This document shows positions 10,949 through 23,280 of a DNA stretch of 64,000 bases, piece by piece. The notes beneath the pieces are model-generated. The model made no database searches. It saw only the letters and a program-made list of their open reading frames with translations, and had not been told where the DNA came from. The stretch comes from Mercurialis annua (Eukaryota; Streptophyta; Magnoliopsida; Malpighiales; Euphorbiaceae). The stretch covers positions 10,480,501 to 10,544,500 of the forward strand of contig NC_065576.1 in NCBI RefSeq assembly GCF_937616625.2, read 5' to 3'. Numbering within the stretch: the first letter of the stretch is position 1; each line of letters starts with the position of its first letter. Made by a program: the position numbers and the translations under genes.

Positions 10949-13202
10949 TGTCAGGAATCAAATTTATGAGCGGAGACCGGCGCTAGGGAATGGGAGTGGT
11001 AGCTCTGAAACCCATAGCAAGTCTTAAAACCACTTATAATTTTTTCGCTTAACAAGGCGATATCAAAATACATTTGACCCCATTTACAAATATAACAGAG
11101 TTGAAACGCATTTATACAAATATCTAGTCAACAACCTCTAGACTACTACGGACCGCTAGAATGAAAGTCTCCTTTCATGTCTCGTACAACTGACTTCCGA
11201 CAATTAAAACTTCAGAAGCTGGACTCGTCAAATCATAGTTCACTCTTCCTGTAAAATGGGAGGAGCAACGGGGTCTGTATAAAACTGAGTGAGTTCACCA
11301 AATTACAAGTAATATCACATATAGGGTGCAAACGTTTAAAAACCGCTTTATGTAGAAAATATTGCTTTACTCAAATTATACTTCATATACTCTTTACTTA
11401 CTTTCATTATTCGTATATGTTTCAATGATCGTATATACTTCTCATAGTATATACATCTCATAAACCATATATTTATATCATATTCGTATTTGATATCTTT
11501 TGCTTTTTTATGTGGCTTGATGTTTGTCTTTTCTCATTTCATTTCTTTGGTTTTCGACGTACGTTCAAGCTTCGGATCGTATTATCCTAATACGTCCATG
11601 TCGAGCTGCACTTCTGATTAGTCGCTTGTACTTGTTCCTTATGGTTTGGTCCGGGATAATTCAACCGAGTTTAACCACAACCATATGGTACAGTCCGGGG
11701 ATAATTCCACCGAGTTAAACTCGTACCATTTCTTACGTCTGCACTAGTCGATGTGAGTCCTGGGATAATTCCACTGAGTTTAACTCCTTGAACAGAGGTC
11801 CCGAGATAATTCCACTGAGTTCAACCTCGTGTCAATCTTTAAATTCTGGTACCACATCTCCTCTGATCTCGATCGATGATCACATCTTTCCTATTGTCAT
11901 CTAATAGGGCGATTTGTTTCATATTGTCGTTCTCGTTCTTTATCATTTTTGTCTCATATTAATTTTCTATATATTATGCTTGATTTTATTTTCATATGAA
12001 TCCCGAGGATTTTTATCGAGAATTAGTGAGATATAGGTCCCGGGATAGTTCTACCGAGTTTAACCTCGTATATCGAATCTTAATTATTAATGTACTGTAG
12101 TACAATTTTCTTATCTCGTATGTCAATCATTTAGATACTTTACGTTGGGTTTTCTTGATCCTTTATGGACCAAGGCATATGCACAATACAATCTACGACA
12201 TACATTTACAACACAAGCACATAAGAGTATTTATTTTGATTAATAGTACATATCAGAATGTACTATGTTTCTTTGCTCGTATATTATCGATTCTCATTTT
12301 CATATCACAATGCTTTACCCTTCCCCGGTTCTTTAAGTATTTGAATCTTTTTCATTTAATTATATTATTATCAACATAATATAATACGACAAACAATCAT
12401 TTTTGAAAAGTATAATACATATTACTTTTCAAACATACAATTCATATACTTTGCAAACAAAATTCAATATATAAATATTCATATAGCTCCTCGTATTAAA
12501 ATACGCGGCTTTATGAATATTAGCGAGTAATTTAAAGTATACTCACCACTTGCTATCCATATACTTTAAACCAAAAAAACCGCTATCTCGATCCATAAAT
12601 TTCGAGCCTCGTTTGTAGTCTCCTCATCGGGTTTACTCGTCGGGTCTATACAATTACGATAACATCACAAATCAATAACAAACTCTAAATTCCAATTTTC
12701 ATTTAAAAACTGTTTTGATAGCTTACTTCGGCTAGCAAAACTTTTATTTAAAATAGTCTGACCTCTAAAAAAACTTGACATTCTTAAAGTTCAGAATGTG
12801 GTCTACAACTTTTGTTTAGATCTCCGACTGAGATTAGCACTCGAAGGTATCGGAAACTAACCCGGAAGTTAATATCTTGGGCTATTCTAAAACTGCAGAA
12901 CTGTTCTGTGCAACATAATGTTCTACTTTATATGAACAACTTAGAGGCTTATTTAGCAAAAACATAAACTTAGGCATTCATATCTAACATCCTTAGGTTT
13001 CTTTACCAACAAACAGAACCTAATTTGGAGCTACATAGCCCAAGATATGGCCCTCGCAATATTGCTATTTTGCAGGATAATTTTCTGCAAAACGTCAATT
13101 GGTTTGCGTCGACTAGTATCGCAACTATTATGCGTCAAGGCTAACCAAAGATAACTAGCAAAATCTATAAAATGAATGCTTGTTAATATTTGGATAGATA
13201 AC
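10949..13202 (-). repeat. LTR C, related long LTR (minus), interrupted
   Basis: The left end TGTCAGGAATC then GAGACCGGCGCTAGGGAATGG matches the 3' end of LTRs A and D, and there is no primer site, so it is a solo or broken LTR. It carries a tandem repeat at 11648-12071. Solo LTR D is inserted at 13203, and LTR C may continue after 15750. Its 5' end (a TATTACA-type terminus) was not found, so its length is unresolved. Confidence 0.6.
11648..12071. repeat. Degenerate tandem repeat in LTR C
   Basis: At least five copies of a unit like GTCCCGGGATAATTCCACCG followed by AGTTTAACCTCGT. Four are spaced roughly 50-60 bases apart at 11648-11830 and one is separated at 12033-12071. The match is clear by eye but imperfect. 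No counterpart was seen in LTRs A, B or D. Confidence 0.8.
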
Positions 13203-14433
13203 TGTCACGACCCGATTTCCATCCTGAAACTCGTGTAGAGGCCGGCGCTAGGGAGTGAGAATGGTTGTTCTGAAACCCGTAGCAAGCCTAGGAAAAACAG
13301 TAAAAAAAATTCGCGTTTTGAAAACATAAAAGGTCTCAATCTCTCTTTTAGCAAGTTTTTGAAAACCTCTAGATAAACGTGTAATCAAAACCGTGCGATT
13401 GCATTCCTGGACTTGGGGTAGTACGTGTACACAGCACGTACCTTAGCAAAACTCTGTCCGAAAACAATGCCAGCGGTGCAAACCAGTTAACACATTAAGT
13501 AACCGGTTAAAGCATGCCAAACAAACATAAAGATTTTATCAAAATCAGGTTTCTTTATAAACATCTGGCAAAAGCCCTTTTTGGTATAAAACATGCTTTT
13601 GTCCCAAAATGATACTGATAGTAGTTTCACATCAGAGTTAAAACATTTACAAATGAACTATTGTGCGATAGCAGAATTACCCTGCAGCTCTAGAGTGACC
13701 TTTATCTATTTAAACTTCCGGAGAAAGAATTAAAAGTCTTGTCATGTCAAAATGTCATTTACTTGTGAAAGGGAAATCAACGGGGTCACATATGTGTGAA
13801 TTTACATAGATACTTAAGCATATTAATAAAAGCAGAAATCGCATGTAAACACACTTTGTGCAGCCAAATAACTGATCCAAATGAAACCCTAAGAGAAACC
13901 CCATTTGGTTAACTATGGTTAATACCACAGTTTATGCTCCCTTGTTTAACACAGGATGAACTGTGAACTCATAACGTTACAGTCATCATAACTCTGTGTA
14001 AGGTTTGCTGGGCCGTAAATTGAATTACTGGCTCCCTAGGAAAACCTGTTAGGTCTAGGCCGCTTTGCAAGCATCTAGCCAAAGGACCCAACCAATATGC
14101 AATACAATGCAGTTAATTATTAATACCGGTGATCATACAGTCCTATTTTTTCCCAATAGATAGCACGTTCCAGTGGATCTATATTGGTTTCAAATTGATT
14201 CTATGCAATGAAATTTCAATCACATTTTGAGTTAAAAATATTTTGCCATTAATATTCAAAAGTAAATATGCGAACTCACAAAACCGTTATCCACAAAAAG
14301 GTTTTCGATCACCCTCTACTCTCCTGGTTTGGTAGCTTGCTTGCTCGTTCGTCGGATCTAGTTAGAAAACAATTGTTGAACAAAATTGAAACAAGAATCA
14401 TAACTTTAAAGAGTAGACTCTATTGACATTACT

Positions 14434-14438
<5 letters not shown>

Positions 14439-14503
<65 letters not shown>
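14439..14503. repeat. (TA)n microsatellite in LTR D
   Basis: About 65 bases of uninterrupted TA dinucleotides inside solo LTR D. Confidence 0.95.
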
Positions 14504-14505
<2 letters not shown>

Positions 14506-14736
14506 CAAATCTAGTCTATTCTCATCCTTGATATAAACTCATAGTCCTCTAACTATTAATCGTAATCACTTTGATTCATAGAGCACCTAATTAAAACGTC
14601 TTTAAGTTTTAATTAATCAAACTCTTTAATTTCCAAATCCTTTTTTAAACGTCCTAGTTCATATTTCAAAGTCCTTATGATTCCGTATTTAATGTACCAT
14701 TCAAAATTGTCAGAACCTCGTCGATTCAGATCTCGA

Positions 14737-14840
14737 CGTGCGAAAGCACGTCAGAAGTGCGCGTTGGCGCGAGGTCCTGTGTGCCCGCACAGTGCCCCTG
14801 TGCGTCCGCACAGGTGATTATGCATGCGCACAGCCACGGG
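14737..14840. repeat. Palindrome array in LTR D
   Basis: 16-bp units CTGTGTGCCCGCACAG (14777-14792) and CTGTGCGTCCGCACAG (14798-14813) are preceded by ACGTGCGAAAGCACGT and followed by TGCATGCGCACAG. Same unit length and relative place as in LTRs A and B, with a different base sequence. Confidence 0.85.
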
Positions 14841-15750
14841 ATTTTACTCCCGAGCCTATTCCATCAAGCTTAAACTTCAATTCTCGATTCAAAACGCCAA
14901 TTCACAAACCAAACAACTCGATTACGTAATCGAAACGTAAAATCAATACGTATACGTTTGATTCAATACGGTAACCGTTATATATTCGAATATAATCCAT
15001 TTTCTATATAACCGAATTCAAAATAACGGTTATATCTTTGATTAATAATGGATTACCGAAGAAATTCGAGTTAGAAACGAGAAATCCGATCGAAATCGGT
15101 GAACCTACCGTCGATCAAAGTCGTCGCCGTTTATCTAAATGAAAACCTAAGTTTTAGGTTCCTGAATTCAAATGATTCAATTCGTTTGAATTCTGAGTTT
15201 ATATAGTTTGGCTAAAAGCCAAACTAATCCTTAGGTATTTACACGTTACATTAACCTAAATTCTTAAATACTCGTCCGTAGTTAAAACGGACAACGAACT
15301 CCAAATTTTATAAAATTTTAACCATGAATTTCATAATTCGTAATTAGAATAAAAACATAATTTTTTTTCTCACGGGACTTATATTTTATTTTTAATAAAT
15401 CATTTAAGATTTATTAGGGCTAAATTAGACTCACTTAATAAAATTTCTATTTTCAAATTCTATATAATTTTAGGAGTTAGTCCCTAAAAATATTCCGTGA
15501 ATATTGACTCCAAAAATATTCACACGGGACTTATAAATTATTTATTTTAATTTATAAAGCATTTTTTAATTCCTGTTAGTTAAAAGAAAAATATTCAAAT
15601 TTTATATTTTAACTTATATAGCTATTTTATATTTTCAGAGATACTAATAATTAAATTTATCCTCAAATTTAATTTATGTTCCCCGATCCTATAAATTATT
15701 CATTACGTGGAATAATTTAATCCTTTAAATTTACGGGATATTACAATAAC

Positions 15751-16514
15751 ATATTTACAGGAAGTTGGAGTAGAATGCCACAAATTTTGTGTAGCAACTC
15801 AAGGTCACTGTTTTGCAACAACAAATGCACAATTAGCAAAGGAAAACACCTAAAGAATAGGAGTACGTCTATTATCGAGAAATAAATAGTGAAACTTTAC
15901 ATATGTAGAGTAAAATAACCAAATTGAAAAATGTAATAAGTTTATAGAGTTGTATTGAAGTTGATTTACTCTATTCATTGGGGACATATTCTATTTTAGA
16001 GTTGGGTTGGAGATGGTTTACAGTCAATAGTCGGTGCCTAGCATCAGCAGACTGCCGGCAGACGACCACTAATCAAAATTCCAACCAAATTTCAATGACT
16101 AATACCAGAGTCTGACAGCGGACCACCGCTTGTCGGAATCGAACCACCACTCTTCCATTCTGGTAAAAATGCAAATAAAAAAATAAAAATAAGTTAACAA
16201 TATATATGGTAGAATAGAAAGTGTAACATTTTAAAATTTTAAATGTATTTTAGTAAATAAGTTTTAGAAAGAGGTGAAATATATATTGTTCTCTTATTAT
16301 TTGAATCAGTTAATTACTTTTACAGCATAATTAATACTCCTACTATCTCATTTAGAAAAAAATATTTTTTTAATAATTGTTTTTTTGTATATGATCTATT
16401 TTTTACTACCTTAATAATATTTATTAATTGCCTTTAAAAATAGGAGTTAACGTCCCCCATCAATATATTATGAGCTCTTGCTTTCACTGATCGATCCAAT
16501 GCATCATAATTATT
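15751..16514. other. Spacer, possibly the continuation of LTR C
   Basis: The sequence just right of the ATAAC duplication has the same composition as that just left of 13198 and should be its continuation. I found no coding region. A short imperfect inverted stretch rich in GACCACC/GGTGG lies at 16040-16160. Confidence 0.35.
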
Positions 16515-17019
16515 AGGCTAATGTCTTAAAAAACCCCGATCTCTTAACCCCTTTTCAATCATACCCTGACGTTGAAAATTTGTCAATTTTATCCTATTTT
16601 GCATTTTTGTGTTTCAATTGTACCCTGAAAATTTAAATTAACGTCTTTTGCGTTTGGAAATTTGTTTAAAACATTCTTCATGTCTCGCATATATTGATTG
16701 TATATTTTTAAAATTTATTTAAATTTAGTTAAATTAATTAAGAATTTAAATTAGTGTTAATTTGATTATGGTTTTTAGTTAGCTTTTAAAAATAAAGGAC
16801 TTATTTGTACTTTTTTGAATAAAAAAGAATTCAATTTCATGTTTAGACTTAATTAATTGAATGATTTCATCATTTAAGTAAAAAAATTAACAAAAATTAA
16901 AATATTGGGGTACAATTGAAAACGAAAAATTCAAAAGTGGGTAAAATTGACAATTTTTCAACGTCGGGGTGGAATCGAAAAAAAGTTTAAAGGTGAGGGG
17001 TTTTTGAGTGATTAGGCCT
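16515..17019. mobile_element. Long-TIR MITE, copy 1
   Basis: The ends are inverted: AGGCTAATGTCTTAAAAAAC on the left and GGGGTTTTTGAGTGATTAGG CCT on the right, with inverted repeats of roughly 100 bases that include AACGTCGGGGT and its complement. It is about 505 bp with no open frame. A close copy in reverse orientation lies at 41316-41821. The superfamily is not certain because the target duplication is ambiguous. Confidence 0.8.
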
Positions 17020-17464
17020 AATTAGTATTATTAGATGATTTATTTATAGGAATCACTTGCATAGAAATAAAATAAGATGATATAGTTTAGTGATTCTCAT
17101 GTTTTAACTATGCAAATCCAAGCTATTTTACTTTTAAAATAACTACTTAAAAATATTTTGTTATTTCATTTTTTAAATAAGAAAAACATTGGACTGTTTT
17201 TATAAAGACAATTTTTCCATTTAAAATCAGTCCCCCTATATTCTTGTACAATGTCCTTAATATTTCCACATGTAACACTCAAAAATATAAATCTCTAATT
17301 CATTACCACAAACAACAATCTAATTAATAAGATCTTATTGTTCAAAAGCTTAAACCTCATAATATTCATTTTCAAACACATGTCACACTTTGAAACTTTC
17401 ATAGTAATCCTATTATTGGAATCCAACACTTTGAATGTTTCTGTTCTAACATCTCTTCGAACCC
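17020..17464. other. Upstream region of the cysteine protease gene
   Basis: AT-rich upstream sequence. No repeat family was recognised. It holds the promoter-proximal part of the gene at 17561. Confidence 0.4.
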
Positions 17465-17473
17465 CTATTTAAG
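17465..17473 (+). promoter_or_regulatory. Likely TATA box of the cysteine protease gene
   Basis: CTATTTAAG lies about 95 bases before the ATG, with a plausible transcription start near ATCATGAGC about 25-30 bases downstream and an A-rich leader before the start codon. Confidence 0.55.
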
Positions 17474-17560
17474 ACACAACTCATCATGAGCTTAAACACT
17501 ATCACACTGAACTCAAAACACTTTCAAACAAACATTTTTTTATAGCTGCAACTAATTAAA

Positions 17561-18825
17561 ATGGCTTCAATTCTAATTCTATCGGTCGCCTTCTTCTTCA
17601 TTTTTGCTAATCAGTGTACCTCTCGCGAGCTTCATGAATTAACAATGGTGGAAAGGCACGACCAATGGATTGCAGAGTACGGAAAGTCTTATACGAATGA
17701 CGAAGAGAAATTAAAAAGGTTTGAGATATTCAAGAACAATGTTGAGTTCATTGAGAAATTCAATGCTGGTGGTGAGGAATCATACAAGTTAGGGATTAAC
17801 CAGTTTGCTGATTTAACCAACGAAGAGTTTAGAGCTTCTTGGACTGCTTATAAGAGACCAGCTGGTGGTTCATTAACGGCTACGACGACACCATTTAAGT
17901 ATGAAAATGTCACTGATCCACCTTCTGCCGTAGATTGGACGCAAAAACATGCTGTTACTAGTGTCAAAGATCAAGGAACTTGTGGTAACTTACAGTACAT
18001 TAGTCTCATTTGATGTGGCACCTCTCATAACAATTTCTTTTATTTTTGTCAATTCAATCTATTTTTTATTTGATTAACTTAAAATATTTTGATTTAAGAT
18101 AAAAATAAATTTTGTATTTGTATTACCTTAATATCATTAAAATTTTAATAAAAAATCATAAGATAAAAGTGTAGTAACATTCCAACTATTTTACTAGCTT
18201 AGTAATCTAGCTTAATAATTTTGTATGAATAGGGAGTTGCTGGGCTTTCTCTGCAGTCGGAGCAACCGAAGGACTTCGCAAAATCACAAAAAATGACTTA
18301 ACATCTCTATCAGTACAAGAGCTTGTAGATTGCGACAATAAAGGTGAAGATAAAGGTTGTGAAGGTGGTTCAATGGAGGACGCTTTCAAGTTCATCATAA
18401 ACAACCGTGGAATTACCAGCGAAATTAAATATCCATACAAAGGAGCCGACCAAAAATGCGACCCCAAAAAGGTGACTTCACGGGTAGCAACCATAACCGG
18501 ATACGAAAAAGTTCCAACAAACAGCGAAAAAGATTTGATGAAAGCGGTGGCTAATCAACCAGTAGCTGTCGCAATTGACGCTGGCTCAACATCCTTTCAA
18601 TTCTACTCCAATGGTGTTTATAGAGGAACCTGTGGAACTGATGTAAATCATGGAGTTTTAGCCGTCGGCTATGGCCACAGTAATACCGCGACAAAGTATT
18701 GGCTCGTAAAGAATTCATGGGGAAAGAAATGGGGAGAGAAAGGGTTCGTGAGAATGGAGAGAAATATAGAGTCCAAAGAAGGTCTGTGTGGTATAGCTAC
18801 GGATTGCTCATATCCAGTAGCTTAG
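17561..18825 (+). CDS. Papain-family (C1A) cysteine protease, SAG39/SAG12-like
   Basis: Two exons, 17561-17984 and 18233-18825, join through a 248-base GT/AG intron to give 338 residues, the normal length for a secreted papain-type preproprotease. The order is a signal peptide (about 1-22, [19 protein letters not shown]), a propeptide with the ERFNIN-type helix ([12 protein letters not shown]) and an [11 protein letters not shown] segment, then the mature enzyme. Catalytic residues are all present: Gln138, Cys144 (QGTCGSCWAFS), His281 ([11 protein letters not shown]) and Asn302 (KNSWG). The intron splits the CG|SCW active-site motif, as in SAG12-type genes. There is no KDEL tail and no granulin domain, which argues against the KDEL-tailed and RD21 classes. 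A vacuolar or secreted role in senescence or defence proteolysis is inferred from the family. Reading through the intron would give a false stop at about 18013. Confidence 0.95.
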
Positions 18826-19624
18826 TTTTATTCATTTATTATTAGCGTTTTAGTAATAACTTTTTTAATGATGTAGTTTGGTTCAATTTAGCAACAATTT
18901 TTTTTCTGGTCGATCATAATTGAAAATGTGATAAAATTTATTTGTCTTTCCATAGAAATATATATACCTATTAGCTTATAAGGCATCTTCATTGGTTATA
19001 TATTTTACGCTAATTGTATCATAAAAATATTAAAAATATTATAATATAGTGTGTAATTTAAATTTAAATTTTAACTTCAAAATAAGATGTTATATTGAAT
19101 GAGAAATTTCTAATTTCTGCAACCGATTCTCATTTTGTATATAAAAAATATAAATGAAATGTAAAAAAATTAGTTTCCTATAAATGTATTGTTAAAATTA
19201 ATTCTCCAATTTTTTCTTTGTTCAAGAATAAATAGTAGCGTAAAAAAAGAAGAGGTACATGGAGAACGCAGCAGAAATGCATCAAAATATGATGGAAGAA
19301 AAGATGACAAATAATAACTAAACTTTGTTAAAAAAAAATTAAATAAATGTTTTTTTAACATAATTAAATAATTAATGATAATTTTTTAATTAATTTATAT
19401 CAATATGATGATTTGGCATATGCTAAATTTGGCATCAAATTTACCATATGCCAAATTTTTAATAAAATATATTAGTTCAATGAGGATATATTTTACTTTA
19501 TATATCACTTGGTTCATTATAAAGTACTTTTCGGGAGTTTACTTCTCGGGAAGTTTTAATAAAAAATATTTGTTTCATTTTTTTATTTCACAATAAGTGT
19601 AGAACTAGTTTTCACATATCATAA
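18826..19624. other. AT-rich 3' flank of the protease gene
   Basis: Contains the likely 3' UTR and then AT-rich DNA. At 19405-19460 CATATGCTAAATTTGGCA and a near-inverse copy form a short hairpin. No gene was recognised. Confidence 0.4.
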
Positions 19625-20475
19625 TGTGAGTAGAGCGGGGTTCGGGGCGTCTCGCCCTATCTTATGGCTGACTTCGGATCTAAAAAGGTTAATAGAGTCG
19701 CCACCTAGCTAAACTAGGAAATGCTTTTTTCTACAGATTAGATAACATCACATGCTTATGGGTAGATTATCGTGTATCAATTCAAAAGACCGGGTTTGAT
19801 GAACACTACCAAAACTCTTGTACTTGACTTATCGACCACATCGTATTTATAGGATATATCCAGGTATCTCATCTTAATCATACATGTAGTCCATATGATA
19901 ATGTGTTGGAAATATAAACAAGTCTGGAAAGCGATAAAGCATGTGAGACGCGCATATGACTCGATATGGACTAACATGTGAGACATGTATCATGTACTCC
20001 TAAACAAGCATCTAATCCTGGTGGTTTCTATCACGTAACAGACAGAGGTGGATCTTTAGTCAGTTTGCATGCACAAAGCCTAAATATGTCTAAGTGATAT
20101 TGATTTTATTTTAAGTCATCTTAAATGCCTATACAACCTTCTAATTACATTTTCCTGTCAATCCTATGATTTTTTAGTGATTTGTTGGGCTTGCTGGATT
20201 TGGAGCTAAGTTAACGTGAAGTTAATTAGCCTGTCAATATTGAATCTGGACATGCTTTGAAAAGCGATTAAACATTGGAAACATACACACATGCAGTTGG
20301 ATATACGTACAAGGTTAGAAATACTTTTTAACCTTGTATAACTAGAGTGTTTGGCACTCGTCAGTCGTCTGACTGTCTCTGTTATCAAAATCGGGACTTA
20401 GTCAGAACATGGAAATTCTTCGTCTTGTTGATATGGATCTGCTAGTTTTACCTGGGTCGATTTTGAGTTCAAACG
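19625..20475 (-). repeat. Tat/Ogre-like LTR, minus orientation
   Basis: The reverse complement matches 6315-7194, ending in CTCACA at the left edge (19625-19630) and with shared blocks such as GGATTAGATGCTTGTT and GTCATATGCG. There is no primer site beside it, so it is solo or truncated. The right (5') end is cut by LTR E at 20476. Confidence 0.7.
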
Positions 20476-21850
20476 TGTAATACCCTGAAAATTGGACGTT
20501 TCGGAAGAAAGCGGTGTATATCATTGTGGATCGACAAAATGATAAAATTACAGAATTATCAGAGATAATTAAATAAAAGAGGACCCGAGTAGGTCGATAT
20601 TGAAGCTCTAATAAAAAAAATTCAATATTTAAAATTCCATTAAAGAAATGGAAATGGACTTAAGAGGAATATATGAAGAAATGGATAAAAGTACAATTAA
20701 GCTCAAAATTTGAAAATAATATTTAATTCCCGGAAAATATAATTTAAATAGATTATTGACGGAAATTAGTATTTATAAAAATAATATCGATTATTTGGAT
20801 ATTAGTATTTGCTAAAATAAAATATGAACGGAAAAAGTAAGAAAACAAACGTTTTGGCTCAAATTGGAAATTGAGCGTTTTTGGCCAAAATTTATTAAAA
20901 TAAATTATCGAAAAATGAAATAATAATATATTTAAATTATATTATTTATTTGAATATAAATAATACGGAATTTATCGAGTTTAAATATTTAAGCGACCGG
21001 AGGACAAAATCGAGTGAAAAACAAGCTAGAAATCAAAGTGGTTTGAGTCAATTTCTTCAAGGATAAAAAAGGACTCTTTGTCGAAATTATAAATAGCCAA
21101 AGGATTTAATTTTCATTCAGCAATATCAAATATTCTCAGCTGAAGCAAAAGGAGAGATCATCTTCTTCCTCAATGTCACATGCAAAAAGATTCAAATCAC
21201 CATATCTCACTCGTTTTTAGTCCGATTAAAGCAATTCTTACGGCAATGGAACGAGCATGGAATCCTCTATTGATTGAACCCAGAAAATCAAGGTAATAAG
21301 CTCGTTCCTTGGTTAGGGTTTCTGAGTTAATTTCCTATATTGATTGAGTTTAATGGCTATGATGATTTAAAGGTTAAAAATGGTGTTTATGGTGTTTATA
21401 GTGTGAAATTGGTTGGTTTAAGCTAATAATTGTGGTGTTTGTTGTGAGAAATGAGCGTTGTGAATATTGTTGTGTTTAGGGGTTATTAATAATATTTCAC
21501 GGACCTTATGAAAATTATTAGTTCGGACTTTTCAATTTATTTATTTTATTTTATTTCCTTTCTTTTTAATTCTGCTTAAATCCAATTTATCGCGTAATAA
21601 TTTCTTACTGAAATTATTATTTTACGATAACTTTGATAGACCCACTTTGGTCTAAATCCTTATTATCCAATCTTAATCTGATATTCTCGTTCTTAATCTT
21701 CACGGTTATGCCTCGTGGCACTATACGTTAAACCTAAAAATTTAGGTTATTAGAAATGCATATCAAAAGCATGCATATCATTCACATCATATATCATGTA
21801 TGTCATGCATCATATACTAACCCTTTATGGATGCATCCATATAGGAACAA
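20476..21850 (+). repeat. LTR E, related TGTAATACC-type LTR, end uncertain
   Basis: It begins TGTAATACCCTGAAAATTGG directly at the cut end of the Tat-like LTR, in the style of LTRs A, B and D. It contains a leader-like stretch and a donor-like AAG/GTAATAAG at 21293. The 3' end with GACA was not found. By about 21900 the sequence resembles an acceptor followed by degenerate Ty3 sequence, so the right limit is a guess. Confidence 0.45.
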
Positions 21851-21905
21851 AAGTTCTGATTGTTTGCTCGTGAAGGCAAGGGTCCAGGGTAATCAGACAC
21901 TCAAA

Positions 21906-23280
21906 TCAGCTATTCTCGATTGCAGGATGACGCATTGTAACAGTGAGAACCAGATTGCAAGCCAGATTGAACCAAGGTGTTCCACCTAGGAAGTTGAACC
22001 GATAATGGAAGAAGGGATCTAGATCCCAGGATTTGAGATATTTCAGGATGTTCTCGAGGACATGAAGAAGGATTCGAAGAATGCTACCCCGCAAGACCTA
22101 CTTGTTGAGGACTTGTTCGACAACATGTCTAGAAACCCGACCCTTGGGGAGGACACCTTAGCAAACTTGGAAGCATTTGTGCTTAGGAATATTTTTGATT
22201 TATTTAATGAAACATGATGTAATTCCAGCATCCATTTATAAGGATGACGACATCTTTGCTTCCAAAGTCAAATAGATAATTAGTAATCATGCGCATTTGT
22301 GTGATATCCTACTTGATGAACATGTTATTTTCAATGATCACCCTATACACATATATGACATAAGATCTACTAAAATTGATTTGTACTATATAGGTCCAAA
22401 GGAAAATCCTAGAGAAATTTCTATTTCCAACGATCTTACCCCTGATGTGAGAAAGAGTGTCGAACGAGTAATCTTGAAAAGAAAAACAGTTTTTTCTTAG
22501 TCTTATGATGACATGCCAATAAACCAGATTTGAAGCTGATAAAACAAAAACTCAGGAGATTGAGCGCCTGCCAGCATGATGTTCTCATTTATGGTCGGGT
22601 TCTCTGGATACAACCAGATTATGATGACTTTGATAGACAAAATCAAAATCGCCTTCATCACAAAATAGGGAACTTACTACTGTCGAGTAAGGCCATTTGG
22701 GCTGAAGAACGCAGGTGCTGCCTACCAGAGGATGGCTATAACCATTTTCCACAATATGATCCATGAGGAGGTCAAAGTCTATGTTGATGATATGACGATA
22801 AAATTAGACACAGAGAGTGTTCATTGGGAAACCCTCGATAAATTCCTAGCAAGGGTTGAACGTTATAATCTAAGGCCCAATCCCAAGAAATGCATTTTTG
22901 GGGTGACAGAAGTAAAACTGCTGGGACACATAGTCGGTAGACACATAATCAAAATTGACCCAGACAAGGTGAAGGCTATGTGTGAGTTGATGGTGCTGAA
23001 GACAGAATCAGGGGTAAGGGGTTTCATCGGAAGATTACAATGCATCTTCTAGTTCATTGTGAGGATAACATCAGCTTGCAGCCTGATCTTCAAGATGCTC
23101 AAGAAAGACCAGGCAGTGGTATGAAATGACCAATGTAAAAAAGCATTCGATAAAATAAGAGAGTATTTGATCAAATCCACTAGTCTCGAGACCACCAAAA
23201 AATGGAAGGTTGATGATCCTGTATTTGGCCATGGAGACAAACTCCATAGGGGCGATGATGGCCCAAGAGAATGAATATGG
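21906..23280 (+). pseudogene. Decayed Ty3 pol fragment (Tat/Ogre-like RT)
   Basis: Frameshifted pieces of a reverse transcriptase. Around 22530 a LIKQKLRR segment resembles the pre-RT region. At 22640-22730 pieces of the motif around PFGLKNAGAAYQRM appear across frames. At 22766-23052 a readable stretch has YVDDM, NPKKCIFGV, LLGHIVG and DPDKVKAM. The wording resembles Tat/Ogre-type RT rather than the Tekay-type pol at 1-3381. Many stops and shifts make it non-functional. Integrase and a complete RNase H were not recognised. Confidence 0.75.

Larger units (their letters stand above)
13203..15745 (-). repeat. Solo LTR D with perfect ATAAC duplication (2543 bp)
   Basis: In plus orientation it begins TGTCACGACCCG and ends GGGATATTACA, the reverse of TGTAATA...GTGACA. 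The five bases on each side are ATAAC (13198-13202 and 15746-15750), proving insertion followed by LTR-LTR recombination. It shares the GCGCTAGGGA block and the GATCATACAGTCCTATT block with A and B but is clearly diverged. A long (TA)n microsatellite lies at 14439-14503 and palindromes at 14737-14840. Confidence 0.92.

Noticed and set aside
17985..18013. Short extension ending LQYISLI after the protease exon 1
   Set aside because: It is intron sequence. Splicing at 17984/18233 restores the CGSCWAFS active site.
22530..22766. A separate small gene in this frame
   Set aside because: It fits a frameshifted piece of the decayed RT when read in several frames.
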